From the NCBI RefSeq assembly GCF_009905615.1, contig NZ_JAAAKW010000006.1, positions 124,001 to 188,000 of the forward strand: a stretch of DNA of 64,000 bases. The letters run 5' to 3'. Position 1 is the stretch's first letter. Each line of letters begins with the position of its first letter. Of this stretch, positions 44,535-54,680 are shown one piece after another. The notes under the pieces are model-generated. The model was not told where the DNA came from and did no database searches. It saw only the letters and a program-made list of their open reading frames with translations. Both the position numbers and the translations under genes were made by a program. This DNA comes from Pseudomonas sp. SLFW. GTDB taxonomy: Bacteria; Pseudomonadota; Gammaproteobacteria; Pseudomonadales; Pseudomonadaceae.

Positions 44535-45803
44535 CTACGCCACCACCCGTTTCCCGGTGGACGGTGAAACGGAGCTGACAGCCGGTTCATCGTCCAGCTT
44601 GATGAACATCGCCAGCACCGGTCCCAGCAACACCACGACGATGGACGCCGAGAACGCCGCCATCCAATTGGTGCCTGTCACGTCCAGCAACCAGCCGATC
44701 ACCACCGGCGACACCGCCCCTGCCACGGCCATGCCGAAGAAAGTGCACGCGCTGGAGGTGGCCGAATGCTCGTGAGAGACCTCCGTCCCGATCACCCACA
44801 ACGGCGAGTCCGCCAGCTCCGAGCAGAAGAACGAAAAGCTCAGGCCTGCCGCACAGATGTAGATGTTTTGCGTGAACATCAGTGGAATCAGCCCGATGAT
44901 CGACGCCAGAAAGCCAAAGATGATCAGATCACGACGCGAGCGCAGCTTGTTGCCGGTTACCTTGAACCGCCAATCCGAGAGCATTCCGCCCACTGCCGTA
45001 CCAACCGTCCCGCCCAGCAATACGAAGGTGGAAAACAGCGCGGTCTTCGACAGATCCATCCCGTAACGCTGCGTGAAAAACGATGGAATCCAGTTCAGAA
45101 AAAACCACAACACCCAGCCGTGACAGAAACAGGTCGCTGCAGCCGGCCAGACTTTGCGCAACATCGTCGGCCAATGCACCGGCGTCGGTGCACGAACCGG
45201 CTCCATGACCACGGCTTCGACCTGTTTCTTCGACTCGCCGAGAATGAAGTACATGACAAACATGTAGATCAGCGTCAGCACACCCAGAATGATGAATGCC
45301 ATACGCCACGAGAACTGCAGGATCAGGAAAGTCACGATCAGCGGCGCCAGCGCATTGGCCAGTCGTCCTGATGCATGCATCACGCCTTGGGCCGTGCCGC
45401 GCTGCGTGATGGGAATGGCCCGCGCGATCATCCGTGCGGCAGTCGGGTAGATCGGCGCCTCGCCAATACCGACCACGAATCGGGCAATGACCAGCACGAC
45501 CAGCCCGCTGACCAGGCCGGTCGCAATCGTCGCCACCGACCAGATCACGCCGTACAACAACATCGCTTTGCGTGAGCCGATGCGGTCACTGAGCCAGCCG
45601 CCGGGGATCATGAAGCAGCTGTAGGCCACCGCAAAGGCCGAGAACATCATGCCGAGGTTGGTGTTGCTGAAACCCAGCTCTTTACTGATGGTGGGGGCGG
45701 CGACCGCCAGGTTGGTGCGGTCGACATACATGATGAAAGCCATGACGCAAAGCAACACGAAGGTCAGTGTCGCCCTGCGCTTTTGCGCATGAGTCGGTAA
45801 CAT
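44535..45803 (-). CDS. MFS transporter, anion:cation symporter (ACS) type
   Basis: A 422-residue, 12-segment transporter. The start at 45803 (MLPTHAQKRR) follows AGGTGGAAAAA; an in-frame GTG three codons upstream is poorer. The signature MYVDRTNLAVAAPTISKELG, the loop WLSDRIGSRKAMLLYGVIWS and RFVVGIGEAPIYPTAARMIA mark the ACS family (glucarate, galactonate and phthalate type). It is the last gene of an operon with pdxA2 and a hydrolase; the substrate is probably a hydroxy-acid related to that pathway. Confidence 0.85.
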   Translation of the reverse strand: MLPTHAQKRRATLTFVLLCVMAFIMYVDRTNLAVAAPTISKELGFSNTNLGMMFSAFAVAYSCFMIPGGWLSDRIGSRKAMLLYGVIWSVATIATGLVSGLVVLVIARFVVGIGEAPIYPTAARMIARAIPITQRGTAQGVMHASGRLANALAPLIVTFLILQFSWRMAFIILGVLTLIYMFVMYFILGESKKQVEAVVMEPVRAPTPVHWPTMLRKVWPAAATCFCHGWVLWFFLNWIPSFFTQRYGMDLSKTALFSTFVLLGGTVGTAVGGMLSDWRFKVTGNKLRSRRDLIIFGFLASIIGLIPLMFTQNIYICAAGLSFSFFCSELADSPLWVIGTEVSHEHSATSSACTFFGMAVAGAVSPVVIGWLLDVTGTNWMAAFSASIVVVLLGPVLAMFIKLDDEPAVSSVSPSTGKRVVA

Positions 45804-45894
45804 TTTTTCCACCTGTTCTTATCTTTATCGTGGAACGAGCGGCCTTCCCGGCTTGGGTCAGGCCGCTCGCGTCGCTACTGCTGACAACTGCGAC

Positions 45895-46773
45895 TTACTT
45901 GAAGAAGCCCTGCAACACCTCGTAGGTCTCGTCGGGGCACTCTTCCTGCAGGTAATGCCCTGAGGGCACGGTGGCCGTCTGCACGATATTGGTCGCGTAA
46001 CGGCCCCAGACTTCGGCGGCGTTGTGATTGCGGCCGACGCCGCCTTTCTCGCCCCACACGATCAGCGACGGGATTTGCACCTTGCGGCCTGCGTCGAAGT
46101 CCGCGGTGTCCATGTCCAGATCGATGCCGAATGTGGCCCGGTAGTCTTCACACATGGCATGCGTGGTGGCCGGGTTCTTGATGCAGCGGATGTAATCGGC
46201 CAGCGCTTCAGGGCCGAAAAAGGCCGTGCCCTGCGCGGTTTTCGAGAGTTTGCGCAGGATGAAGAACTCGGGGTCGGCGTTCATCATGGTTTCCGGGGTC
46301 GGGTAATCCTGCGCCATGAAGAACCAGTGCCAGGAAAACTTGCCCCATTGCCGGGTGACGTTATTGAGCAAATGATGCTGCGGCAGCATGTCAACGAAGC
46401 CCGCTTTGAGCACTTTTTCAGGGTGATCGAGGCACATGCGATGCAGCACACGCGCGCCGCGATCATGCCCGGCGGCGTTGAACTGTTCGAAGCCCAGCGA
46501 CTGCATGACTTCGACCTGATCCTGCGCCATGGAGCGGAACGAATAAGCCGAATGGTCGCCACCGCCTTCGGGTTTGGAGCTGTCGCCATAGCCGCGCAAA
46601 TCGGTGCAGACAACGGTGAAATCCTTGGCCAGACGCGGCGCGATCTTGTGCCAGGACAGGTGATTGAACGGGTTGCCGTGCATCAGCAACAGGGGTGGTC
46701 CTTCGCCGCCGACGACGGTGACGATCTCGGCGCCGCTGGTTTTGACGGTGGTCTTGGTGAAATTCTCGAACAT
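45895..46773 (-). CDS. Haloacetate dehalogenase-like alpha/beta hydrolase
   Basis: A 292-residue alpha/beta hydrolase. The nucleophile motif AAGHDRGARVLHRMCLDHPE has Asp instead of Ser, as in fluoroacetate/haloacetate dehalogenases, and the oxyanion segment is LLLMHGNPFNHLSWHKIAPR. The late histidine is in VPSGHYLQEECPDETYEV. Dehalogenase activity is suggested by the Asp nucleophile, but the operon context (PdxA2 and MFS) fits a lactone or ester hydrolysis step; the substrate is unproven. The ribosome site GAGG precedes the ATG. Confidence 0.82.
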   Translation of the reverse strand: MFENFTKTTVKTSGAEIVTVVGGEGPPLLLMHGNPFNHLSWHKIAPRLAKDFTVVCTDLRGYGDSSKPEGGGDHSAYSFRSMAQDQVEVMQSLGFEQFNAAGHDRGARVLHRMCLDHPEKVLKAGFVDMLPQHHLLNNVTRQWGKFSWHWFFMAQDYPTPETMMNADPEFFILRKLSKTAQGTAFFGPEALADYIRCIKNPATTHAMCEDYRATFGIDLDMDTADFDAGRKVQIPSLIVWGEKGGVGRNHNAAEVWGRYATNIVQTATVPSGHYLQEECPDETYEVLQGFFK

Positions 46774-46847
46774 ATCGCCAGCCTCTTTCTTATCGGTTTT
46801 ATTCTTGAGTACGAACGTCCTTTACCAACCGGGTGAATTCCCTGTCC

Positions 46848-47867
46848 TTATGCGGTGGCCACCTCGCGCTTGAGTTTGCGGGCAGCCGCGTTGTCGGTGG
46901 CGACGCGGAAAGCCGCAGCCATAGCCCCCACGTCCGCCTTGCCGGTGCCGACGATGTCGTAGGCCACGCCGTGAGCGGGGGTTGCGTAGACCGTTTTCAA
47001 TCCGCCGGTCAGGGTCACGCCTTGGGAGAAGCCGAGCAGCTTGGTCGCGATCTGGCCTTGGTCGTGGTACATGATCACCACCGCGTCGAAGTCCCCGTTG
47101 CGGGCCTTGATGAACACAGTGTCAGACGGGAACGGGCCTTCGCTGGCCAAGCCTTTGGCACGCAGTTTTTCGAGGGTCGGGCGGATGATCGTGATCTCTT
47201 CATCGCCAAACAGGCCGTTCTCGCCGTTGTGCGGATTGAGCGCGGCAACGCCGATGCGCGGCGCTGGATTACCGAGCGCTTTCAAGGTGTCGTGAGCCAG
47301 TTGCAGTGCGCCTTCGATGCGATCCGGCTGGACCATATCGACCGCTTTGCGCAGCGCGACATGGGACGTGACGCGGAACGTGGAAAACTGCGGGATGATG
47401 TTCACTTCGCCGAAGTAGCCGACATGATCGGTCCAGGCCGCGAACATCTGATGTTCATCGTGGTAATTCCAGCCGCCGCGATGCAGGCCTGCCTTGTTGA
47501 GCGGCGCGAAACAAATGCCGTCGAGTTCGCCAGCCAGTGCAAGATCGGTCATCACTTTGAGGGTTTCGCCGGTCAGGCGACCGGATTCGGCGTTGACCTG
47601 GCCGCGTTCGAACAACGAAGGGTCAACGTTGTGCAAGTCCAGCAAGGGAATGGCTTCGCCGCTGTGATCGGCGTCGCTGAGGGTCGAGATAACGGTGTAA
47701 GGGATGGTCAAGCCTGCGTCATGCATCCCCAATTGCAGGACACGTTCGTCACCGATGATCACCACGTCAGCCCGTTCACGCGCCAGGGGAGTCGAGAGCA
47801 GCTTCACCACCAACTCAGGGCCGATGCCTGTGACATCACCGAGCATAAGTCCAATCAGAGGCTTCAT
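46848..47867 (-). CDS. pdxA2: PdxA2-type 4-phospho-hydroxy-acid dehydrogenase
   Basis: A 339-residue PdxA-family dehydrogenase. MLGDVTGIGPELVVKLLSTP, the metal-site histidines in VTSHVALRKAVDMVQPDRIE and VIMYHDQGQIATKLLGFSQG, and GGLKTVYATPAHGVAYDIVG are clear. Family PdxA2 proteins act on D-threonate or L-threonate 4-phosphate, unlike the housekeeping PdxA of B6 synthesis, and usually sit beside a DUF1537 kinase. No such kinase is in this operon, so the substrate or partner is uncertain. GGAG precedes the ATG. Confidence 0.85.
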   Translation of the reverse strand: MKPLIGLMLGDVTGIGPELVVKLLSTPLARERADVVIIGDERVLQLGMHDAGLTIPYTVISTLSDADHSGEAIPLLDLHNVDPSLFERGQVNAESGRLTGETLKVMTDLALAGELDGICFAPLNKAGLHRGGWNYHDEHQMFAAWTDHVGYFGEVNIIPQFSTFRVTSHVALRKAVDMVQPDRIEGALQLAHDTLKALGNPAPRIGVAALNPHNGENGLFGDEEITIIRPTLEKLRAKGLASEGPFPSDTVFIKARNGDFDAVVIMYHDQGQIATKLLGFSQGVTLTGGLKTVYATPAHGVAYDIVGTGKADVGAMAAAFRVATDNAAARKLKREVATA

Positions 47868-47998
47868 CAGGTGTTTCTCCGGTTCAGTTTTGTTTTTGTA
47901 GTGATCCTCATCCTAGACCTGCCCTGTTCCCCAACAACGTGCAAACCGTGGCAGGGCGATTCACGGAGTGTGGTTTCAGAACGCTGCTGTGCCCTTCA

Positions 47999-48091
47999 CC
48001 TGTGGGAGCGAATTCATTCGCGATCGGCCGATACAGACGACGGATATGCAGTGGATGTACTACCCCTTCGCGAATAAATTCGCTCCCACAG
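47999..48091. repeat. REPIN, GTGGGAGCGAATTCATTCGCG type
   Basis: Inverted pair CCTGTGGGAGCGAATTCATT and AAATTCGCTCCCACAG between pdxA2 and fba. Confidence 0.85.
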
Positions 48092-48126
48092 TTTGAATCG
48101 ATGCGCGCCCGACAAAACCCAGCCAC

Positions 48127-48152
48127 AAAAAAGCCCGCATCGCTGCGGGCTT
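48127..48152 (-). terminator. Rho-independent terminator after fba
   Basis: Stem GCCCGCA / TGCGGGC with six T on the minus strand, 30 bases after the fba stop. Confidence 0.8.
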
Positions 48153-48181
48153 CTTCGTGTCGATGACCGATCAAATAATGA

Positions 48182-49246
48182 TCAGTTAACCTTGGCGTTC
48201 AGCTCGCCTTTGGCATAACGCTCGAACATCTTCTCCAGGGAGATCGGTTTGATCTTGGAGGCGTTGCCAGCGGTGCCGAAGGCTTCGTAACGGGCGATGC
48301 AGACGTCGCGCATGGCCGAAACGGTTTTCGCCAGGTATTTACGCGGGTCGAACTCGCTCGGGTTCTTGGCCATGAACTCGCGGATGGCACCCGTGGACGC
48401 CAGACGCAGGTCGGTGTCGATGTTGACCTTGCGCACGCCGTGCTTGATGCCTTCAACGATTTCTTCGACCGGCACACCATAGGTTTCTTTGATGTCGCCG
48501 CCGAACTCGTTGATGATCTTCAGCCATTCCTGAGGAACGGACGACGAACCGTGCATCACCAGGTGAGTGTTCGGAATGCGCTTGTGAATCTCTTTAATGC
48601 GCTCGATCGCCAGGATATCGCCGGTTGGCGGTTTGGTGAACTTGTACGCGCCGTGGCTGGTGCCGATGGCGATGGCCAGGGCGTCAACCTGAGTCTTCTT
48701 CACAAAGTCCGCGGCCTCTTCCGGGTCGGTCAGCATCTGGCTGTGATCCAGTTGACCTTCGGCGCCAACGCCGTCTTCTTCACCGGCCATGCCGGTTTCC
48801 AGCGAACCGAGAACACCGAGCTCACCTTCAACGGAAACGCCGCAGGCGTGAGCCATGGCGACGGTTTCCTGGGTGACGCGGACGTTGTATTCGTAGTCGG
48901 CCGGGCTCTTGCCGTCTTCGCGCAGGGAGCCGTCCATCATCACCGAGCTGAAGCCCAGTTGGATCGAACGCTGGCAGATGGCAGGGCTGGTGCCGTGGTC
49001 CTGGTGCATGACCACCGGGATGTGCGGGAATTCTTCGATTGCCGCCAGGATCAGGTGACGCAGGAACGGGGCGCCTGCGTATTTACGCGCGCCGGCCGAG
49101 GCCTGAACGATCACCGGGGAATCGGTCTTGTCGGCCGCTTCCATAATGGCGCGCATCTGTTCCAGGTTGTTCACGTTGAAGGCTGGAACGCCGTAGCCGA
49201 ATTCGGCGGCGTGGTCCAACATCTGGCGCATGCTGATAAGTGCCAT
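48182..49246 (-). CDS. fba: Class II fructose-bisphosphate aldolase
   Basis: A 354-residue zinc-dependent aldolase splitting fructose-1,6-bisphosphate. The start at 49246 ([10 protein letters not shown]) agrees with the family; extension upstream has no ribosome site. Zinc ligands are in [20 protein letters not shown] and [15 protein letters not shown], and the substrate-binding [20 protein letters not shown] is intact. It is the last gene of the tkt-epd-pgk-fba block, separated from pgk by two small lipoprotein genes. Confidence 0.96.
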   Translation of the reverse strand: MALISMRQMLDHAAEFGYGVPAFNVNNLEQMRAIMEAADKTDSPVIVQASAGARKYAGAPFLRHLILAAIEEFPHIPVVMHQDHGTSPAICQRSIQLGFSSVMMDGSLREDGKSPADYEYNVRVTQETVAMAHACGVSVEGELGVLGSLETGMAGEEDGVGAEGQLDHSQMLTDPEEAADFVKKTQVDALAIAIGTSHGAYKFTKPPTGDILAIERIKEIHKRIPNTHLVMHGSSSVPQEWLKIINEFGGDIKETYGVPVEEIVEGIKHGVRKVNIDTDLRLASTGAIREFMAKNPSEFDPRKYLAKTVSAMRDVCIARYEAFGTAGNASKIKPISLEKMFERYAKGELNAKVN

Positions 49247-49370
49247 TGTCTGTCTCTCTCCCGGTAGGGTCGTTAATCGCGTGTGCCTGCCGTAACGGCG
49301 GCTATTCAAATTATAGGGGCGTTACTGCTGATCACCGCCCGGTGTTGCATCGGTCGAACCACTTAGCGCA

Positions 49371-49694
49371 TCAAGGCGCTGTACAGCCCCGACCGATCAA
49401 ATCGTTGGTAGCGTCCCAATAGACCAGGCCATCGCTACCTTTGTTGTCGAACGCCAGGACCCCGTTGCTGTACAGCGCACCCGAAGCACCGGGCGCGGCC
49501 TGCAAACGGAACACCTGCTCACTCTGGTTCAAACGCACATCGACCTCTTTCTTCGCAGGGTCAGCGTAGCGCCAGTAAATCTCCGCTTTGCTGTCACAAA
49601 CCCAATGGGTCCAGGGCGTAGCGGGTTCAGAAGCCTTCATGCTGGCGCAACCGCCCAGCAGCATCAGTGTCGCAAGGGCAATCAAGCCTTTCAT
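49371..49694 (-). CDS. mliC: MliC-family lysozyme inhibitor lipoprotein
   Basis: A 107-residue lipoprotein. ATG at 49694 follows AGGAGTGGTA. The lipobox is MLLGGCAS, with the acylated cysteine at about residue 17. The mature domain has the MliC pattern WVCDSKAEIYWRYADPAKKE and GALYSNGVLAFDNKGSDGLV, with a disulphide to C105. It blocks c-type lysozyme at the envelope. It is inserted between pgk and fba, which is common in Pseudomonas. Confidence 0.82.
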   Translation of the reverse strand: MKGLIALATLMLLGGCASMKASEPATPWTHWVCDSKAEIYWRYADPAKKEVDVRLNQSEQVFRLQAAPGASGALYSNGVLAFDNKGSDGLVYWDATNDLIGRGCTAP

Positions 49695-49793
49695 TACCAC
49701 TCCTGGAACCCCTGCGGGACGCGACTTCCATCAACGTTCCAATACCCAGGGGCAGTTCTGTTTCTGATGTTTCTGTTCGCTGTCAGTTCAGAT

Positions 49794-50021
49794 TCAGCGA
49801 CAGGCTACCGGCCCGACAGCGGGCATGAACTCGTACTTTTCCCAGACCTCAGGACCGCCGCGCTTATACACGATCGGCACGGTTTCCGCCTGCCAGCCCG
49901 CTTGGTAGCAACTGACCTGAAGCTGTTCCGGCGCCGCGTTCAGCGCCGTCTGGGCTTCGGGCTTGCTCGCGCAGCCGACCAGCAAACCCGCCATGATCAA
50001 CAGCGGTAATGGCTTGACCAT
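49794..50021 (-). CDS. Small lipoprotein of unknown function
   Basis: A 75-residue lipoprotein from the ATG at 50021 (GGGGAGTGAG upstream), starting MVKPLPLLIMAGLLVGCASK with the lipobox cysteine at 17. The mature part has a cysteine pair (LQVSCYQAGWQAETV and VGPVACR) likely forming a disulphide. I do not recognise the family. It lies immediately after pgk and before mliC. Confidence 0.7.
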   Translation of the reverse strand: MVKPLPLLIMAGLLVGCASKPEAQTALNAAPEQLQVSCYQAGWQAETVPIVYKRGGPEVWEKYEFMPAVGPVACR

Positions 50022-50049
50022 CTCACTCCCCTTCACCTCAGCCTGGAAT

Positions 50050-51213
50050 TCAGGCCTTGGCGCGTTGTTCCAGAATTTCCACGGCTGGCAAGACCTTGCC
50101 CTCGACGAACTCAAGGAACGCGCCGCCGCCGGTGGAAATATAAGAGATGTCGTCCTTCACACCGTATTTGTCGATGGCCGCCAGCGTATCGCCGCCACCT
50201 GCGATGGAGAACGCCGAACTGTCGGCAATCGCTTTGGCCAACGTCTTGGTGCCTTCACCGAACTGGTCGAACTCGAACACGCCCACCGGGCCGTTCCACA
50301 GAATAGTCTTGGAAGATTTCAACAAGTCGGCGAATTGGGCGGCAGTTTTCGGGCCAATGTCGAGGATCATGTCGTCGTCGGCCACGTCGGCGATCAACTT
50401 CACGGTCGCTTCGGCTTTGTCCGAGAACTCTTTGGCAACCACTACATCCACCGGCAATGGCACGCTGACCTTGGCCGCAATGGCTTTGGCGGTGTCCAGC
50501 AGGTCCGGTTCGTACAGCGATTTACCCACCTTGTGACCGGCTGCGGCCAGGAAGGTGTTGGCGATGCCGCCACCGACGATCAGTTGATCGCACTTCTCGC
50601 TCAGGCTGTTGAGCACGTCCAGCTTGGTCGAAACCTTGGAGCCAGCGACGATGGCCGCCATCGGCTTGGCCGGGTTGCCCAGCGCCTTGCCCAGCGCGTC
50701 CAGTTCGGCGGCCAGCAAAGGACCGGCCGCAGCGACTTTGGCGAATTTGGCGACGCCGTGAGTCGAGCCTTCAGCGCGGTGAGCGGTGCCGAAGGCGTCC
50801 ATCACGAAGACGTCGCATAGCGCTGCGTACTTCTGCGCCAACTCGTCGGCGTTTTTCTTCTCGCCCTTGTTGAAGCGCACGTTTTCGAACAGCACGATGT
50901 CGCCGGCCTGGACGCTGACGCCGTCCAGGTAATCAGCCACCAGCGGCACGTCGCGGCCCAGGGCCTTGCTCAGATAATCGGCAACGAGCTTGAGGCTGTT
51001 TTCGGCGGAGAATTCACCTTCGGTCGGACGACCCAAGTGCGAGCAAACCAAGACGGCTGCGCCCTTCTCCAGCGCCAGTTTGATGGTCGGCAGCGAAGCA
51101 AGAATGCGTGCGTCGCTGGTGACGACACCGTCCTTGACCGGAACGTTGAGGTCTTCGCGGATCAGTACACGCTTACCTTGCAGATCGAGGTCGGTCATCT
51201 TCAACACGGTCAT
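50050..51213 (-). CDS. pgk: Phosphoglycerate kinase
   Basis: A 387-residue glycolytic kinase. The start [10 protein letters not shown] at 51213 is the usual Pseudomonas one, and the N-terminal [20 protein letters not shown] substrate motif, [20 protein letters not shown] and the C-terminal nucleotide motif [20 protein letters not shown] are intact. It starts 16 bases after the epd stop. Confidence 0.97.
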   Translation of the reverse strand: MTVLKMTDLDLQGKRVLIREDLNVPVKDGVVTSDARILASLPTIKLALEKGAAVLVCSHLGRPTEGEFSAENSLKLVADYLSKALGRDVPLVADYLDGVSVQAGDIVLFENVRFNKGEKKNADELAQKYAALCDVFVMDAFGTAHRAEGSTHGVAKFAKVAAAGPLLAAELDALGKALGNPAKPMAAIVAGSKVSTKLDVLNSLSEKCDQLIVGGGIANTFLAAAGHKVGKSLYEPDLLDTAKAIAAKVSVPLPVDVVVAKEFSDKAEATVKLIADVADDDMILDIGPKTAAQFADLLKSSKTILWNGPVGVFEFDQFGEGTKTLAKAIADSSAFSIAGGGDTLAAIDKYGVKDDISYISTGGGAFLEFVEGKVLPAVEILEQRAKA

Positions 51214-51229
51214 GAGGCGTTCCCTGTTT

Positions 51230-52279
51230 TTACTGTTGTTTATGGATACTGCGCAGATAGTGATCAGCGACATCCAGCATTCGGTTGGCAAAACCCCATT
51301 CGTTGTCGAACCACGCCAGGACGTTGACCAGTCGCGGGCCGGAGACCCGTGTCTGGCTGGCATCGATGATGGCCGAATGAGGGTCATGGTTGAAATCACA
51401 ACTGGCGTGCGGCAATTCGGTGTAAGCCAGCAAACCTTTGAGCGGGCCGCTGGTGGCGGCCGCACGCAAAATGCGGTTGATCTCGACCGCGTCGGTGTCA
51501 CGTGCCACCTGCAACGTGATGTCCAGGCAAGAGACGTTCACCGTCGGCACACGAACTGCTTTGGCCTGAATTCGGCCGGCAAGTTCCGGAAGCAGCCGCT
51601 CAATGCCCCGCGCCAGACCAGTGGACACCGGAATGATCGACTGGAAGGCCGAGCGCGTGCGACGCAAATCCTCATGATGATAGGCGTCAATCACGGGTTG
51701 GTCGTTCATGGCCGAGTGAATCGTGGTGATGGTGACGTATTCCAGGCCCAGCTCGCGGTTCAGCAGGTCCAGCAACGGCACGCTGCAGTTGGTGGTGCAG
51801 GAGGCTGCGGACACCAGCAACTCGTCGCCGGTCAGCGTTTCCTGATTGATGCCGTAGACGATCGTCGCATCGACATCGGCCTCGCTGGCCATCGGCTGCG
51901 AGAACAGGACACGCGGCGCGCGGGCGGACAGAAAACGTTCGCCATCAGCTCGGCTGTTGTAGACGCCCGAGCATTCGAGCACCAGATCGACGTCCAGCTC
52001 GTTCCAGTCGATGCCTTCCGGCGTCGCGCTGCGGAACACTTTGATGACGTGATCGTTGATGTGCAGATAATCGCCTTCGACCCGCACTTCGCCGGGAAAC
52101 CGGCCGTGTGTGGAATCAAAGCGCGTGAGGTATTCGAGACTGGCCATGTCGGCCAGGTCGTTGATCGCCACCACTTCAAAGCCCGCCTTCGCACCTCGCT
52201 CGCACAGCGCGCGCAGCACGCAGCGGCCGATCCGACCGTAACCATTGAGGGCGACTTTATAAGGGCGTGACTGAGGCAT
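51230..52279 (-). CDS. epd: D-erythrose-4-phosphate dehydrogenase
   Basis: A 349-residue GAPDH-like enzyme oxidising erythrose-4-phosphate to 4-phosphoerythronate for vitamin B6 synthesis. The NAD fold [20 protein letters not shown] and the catalytic cysteine in [20 protein letters not shown] are present. The position between tkt and pgk and the [19 protein letters not shown] segment favour Epd over glycolytic GAPDH. Confidence 0.9.
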   Translation of the reverse strand: MPQSRPYKVALNGYGRIGRCVLRALCERGAKAGFEVVAINDLADMASLEYLTRFDSTHGRFPGEVRVEGDYLHINDHVIKVFRSATPEGIDWNELDVDLVLECSGVYNSRADGERFLSARAPRVLFSQPMASEADVDATIVYGINQETLTGDELLVSAASCTTNCSVPLLDLLNRELGLEYVTITTIHSAMNDQPVIDAYHHEDLRRTRSAFQSIIPVSTGLARGIERLLPELAGRIQAKAVRVPTVNVSCLDITLQVARDTDAVEINRILRAAATSGPLKGLLAYTELPHASCDFNHDPHSAIIDASQTRVSGPRLVNVLAWFDNEWGFANRMLDVADHYLRSIHKQQ

Positions 52280-52316
52280 GGGGGGGTTCTCAAATATTTG
52301 GCTGATGTTTAGAGAA

Positions 52317-52408
52317 CCTGTAGCAGTGAGCTTGCTCGCGATTGCGGTACATCTGTCGACGAATTCATCACCGACAAACCGCTATCGCGAGCAAGCTCAC
52401 TCCTACAG
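52317..52408. repeat. REPIN between tkt and epd
   Basis: Inverted pair CTGTAGCAGTGAGCTTGCTC and GAGCAAGCTCACTCCTACAG. Confidence 0.85.
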
Positions 52409-52424
52409 TGATTGCGCAGGCTTC

Positions 52425-54422
52425 TTAGTCTTCCAGCAGCTCTTCAGCCGTGCTGATGACGTTCTCCAGCGTGAAGCCGAACTCTTCGAACAGCAGGTTC
52501 GCAGGCGCCGACTCACCGAAGGTGGTCATGCCGATCACGCGACCTTCCAGACCGACGTACTTGTACCAGTAGTCCGCGTGAGCGGCTTCGATGGCGATAC
52601 GCGCACTGACTTCCAGCGGCAGGACCGACTGCTTGTACAGAGCGTCCTGGGATTCGAAAACGCTGGTGCATGGCATCGAGACAACGCGCACGTTTTTGCC
52701 GTCGGCGGTCAGCTTGTCGAATGCCTGAACGGCCAGACCGATTTCCGAACCGGTGGCGATCAGGATCAGGTCCGGCTCGCCGTTGCAGTCGCGCAGCACG
52801 TAACCGCCACGGTTGATGTTCTCCAGTTGCAGCGCATCACGTGCCTGGTGAGGCAGGTTCTGACGGGAGAAAATCAGCGCCGAAGGACCGTCGCTACGCT
52901 CGATGGCGTGTTTCCAGGCCACGGCCGATTCCACGGCGTCGGCTGGACGCCAGGTGTCCAGGTTCGGCGTGGTGCGCAGGCTGGTCAGTTGCTCGATCGG
53001 CTGGTGCGTCGGGCCGTCTTCGCCCAGACCGATGGAGTCGTGGGTAAACACGTAGATCGTGCGTTGCTTCATCAGCGAAGCCATGCGCACCGCATTGCGG
53101 GCGTATTCCATGAAGATCAGGAAGGTCGCGCCGTACGGCACGAAGCCGCCGTGCAGGGCGATACCGTTCATGATCGCGCCCATGCCGAACTCACGCACAC
53201 CGTAGTGCAGGTAGTTGCCGCTGGCGTCTTCGCCGGTGATCGATTTGCAGCCTTTCCAGATGGTCAGATTGGAACCGGCCAGGTCAGCCGAGCCGCCGAG
53301 GAACTCTGGCAACAGCGGGCCCAGGGCGCTCAGGGCGTTCTGGCTGGCTTTACGGCTGGCGATGGTCTCGCCTTTGGCGTTGACTTCAGCGACATAAGCC
53401 GCCGATTTCTCAGCGAAGTCAGCCGGCAGCTCGCCGCTCATGCGACGGATCAGCTCGTTGGCTTCGGTCGGGAATGCAGCGGAATAGGCCGCGAAACGCT
53501 GGTCCCACTCGGCTTCGGTCGCCAGGCCTTTTTCCTTGGCGTTCCACTCTTTGTAAATGTCGGCCGGGATTTCGAACGGACCGTGGGTCCATTTCAGTGC
53601 GGCACGGGTCAGGGCGATTTCGTCGTTGCCCAGTGGCGCGCCGTGGCACTCTTCCTTGCCCTGCTTGTTCGGCGAGCCGAAACCGATGGTGGTCTTGCAG
53701 CAGATCAGGGTCGGCTTGTCGCTCTTGCGAGCGGTATCGATGGCGGTCTTGATTTCGTCGGCGTCATGGCCGTCAACGTTGCGGATCACCAGCCAGCCGT
53801 AGGACTCGAAACGCTTCGGCGTGTCATCGGTGAACCAGCCTTCGACTTCACCGTCGATGGAGATGCCGTTGTCGTCGTAGAAGGCGATCAGCTTGTTCAG
53901 TTGCAGCGTGCCCGCCAACGAAGCGACTTCGTGGGAAATGCCTTCCATCATGCAGCCATCACCCATGAACACGTAGGTGTGGTGGTCAACGATATTGTGG
54001 CCAGGACGGTTGAACTGGGCCGCCAGGGTCTTTTCCGCGACAGCGAAACCGACAGCGTTGGCGAAACCCTGACCCAGCGGGCCGGTGGTGGTCTCTACGC
54101 CTGGGGTGTAACCGAATTCAGGGTGACCCGGGGTACGGCTGTGCAGTTGACGGAAGTTTTTCAGGTCTTCAATCGACAGGTCGTAACCGGTCAGGTGCAG
54201 CAGCGAGTAGATCAGCATCGAGCCGTGGCCGTTGGACAGGATGAACCGGTCACGGTCAGCGAACGAAGGGTTGCTCGGGTTGTGCTTCAGATAATCGCGC
54301 CAAAGGACTTCAGCGATATCCGCCATGCCCATCGGGGCACCTGGGTGGCCGCTGTTGGCCTTTTGCACGGCATCCATGCTGAGTGCACGAATGGCATTGG
54401 CACGCTCACGACGGCTTGGCAT
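52425..54422 (-). CDS. tkt: Transketolase
   Basis: A 665-residue thiamine-diphosphate enzyme of the pentose-phosphate pathway. The start at 54422 ([10 protein letters not shown]) follows CAGGAGATCAGCG. Conserved blocks are [40 protein letters not shown], the TPP motif [20 protein letters not shown] and [20 protein letters not shown]. It heads a block with epd, pgk and fba. Confidence 0.97.
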   Translation of the reverse strand: MPSRRERANAIRALSMDAVQKANSGHPGAPMGMADIAEVLWRDYLKHNPSNPSFADRDRFILSNGHGSMLIYSLLHLTGYDLSIEDLKNFRQLHSRTPGHPEFGYTPGVETTTGPLGQGFANAVGFAVAEKTLAAQFNRPGHNIVDHHTYVFMGDGCMMEGISHEVASLAGTLQLNKLIAFYDDNGISIDGEVEGWFTDDTPKRFESYGWLVIRNVDGHDADEIKTAIDTARKSDKPTLICCKTTIGFGSPNKQGKEECHGAPLGNDEIALTRAALKWTHGPFEIPADIYKEWNAKEKGLATEAEWDQRFAAYSAAFPTEANELIRRMSGELPADFAEKSAAYVAEVNAKGETIASRKASQNALSALGPLLPEFLGGSADLAGSNLTIWKGCKSITGEDASGNYLHYGVREFGMGAIMNGIALHGGFVPYGATFLIFMEYARNAVRMASLMKQRTIYVFTHDSIGLGEDGPTHQPIEQLTSLRTTPNLDTWRPADAVESAVAWKHAIERSDGPSALIFSRQNLPHQARDALQLENINRGGYVLRDCNGEPDLILIATGSEIGLAVQAFDKLTADGKNVRVVSMPCTSVFESQDALYKQSVLPLEVSARIAIEAAHADYWYKYVGLEGRVIGMTTFGESAPANLLFEEFGFTLENVISTAEELLED

Positions 54423-54614
54423 CGCTGATCTCCTGGGGCAGAAAGAAGTGGGATCTGAAAAAGGCGGCCATTTTCCCTCAGGCACTGCTTCGGGGCAATG
54501 ACAGATGCGGCCTGATGCACGTTTTTCCTGAGTTGCAGGCGTTTTTCGTCCAACCATGCGCGGCTTGCGCCTTGAAACGGCGTAATCGCGGCGCTCAACG
54601 TCTGACACTCGTCA

Positions 54615-54640
54615 CCAATATCAAAACTTTTTGATATTGG
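54615..54640. promoter_or_regulatory. Perfect palindromic operator candidate upstream of the ArsR-methyltransferase gene
   Basis: CCAATATCAAAA (54615-54626), a two-base centre, then TTTTGATATTGG (54629-54640). The perfect 12-base arms, in the gap between divergent tkt and the regulator gene, fit a dimeric ArsR-family site. Autoregulation, and control of metK, is inferred. Confidence 0.7.
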
Positions 54641-54680
54641 TCTTGCAGCGGACCTAGTCGATAACTAGACTGCCAACCCT

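Larger units (their letters stand above)
47868..48181. other. Intergenic region between pdxA2 and fba
   Basis: 314 bases holding the pdxA2 promoter region, a REPIN (47999-48091) and the fba terminator. No coding frame recognised. Confidence 0.6.

Noticed and set aside
52278-54428. A 716-codon open frame antisense to transketolase
   Set aside because: Shadow frame of a high-GC gene; tkt is unmistakable on the minus strand.
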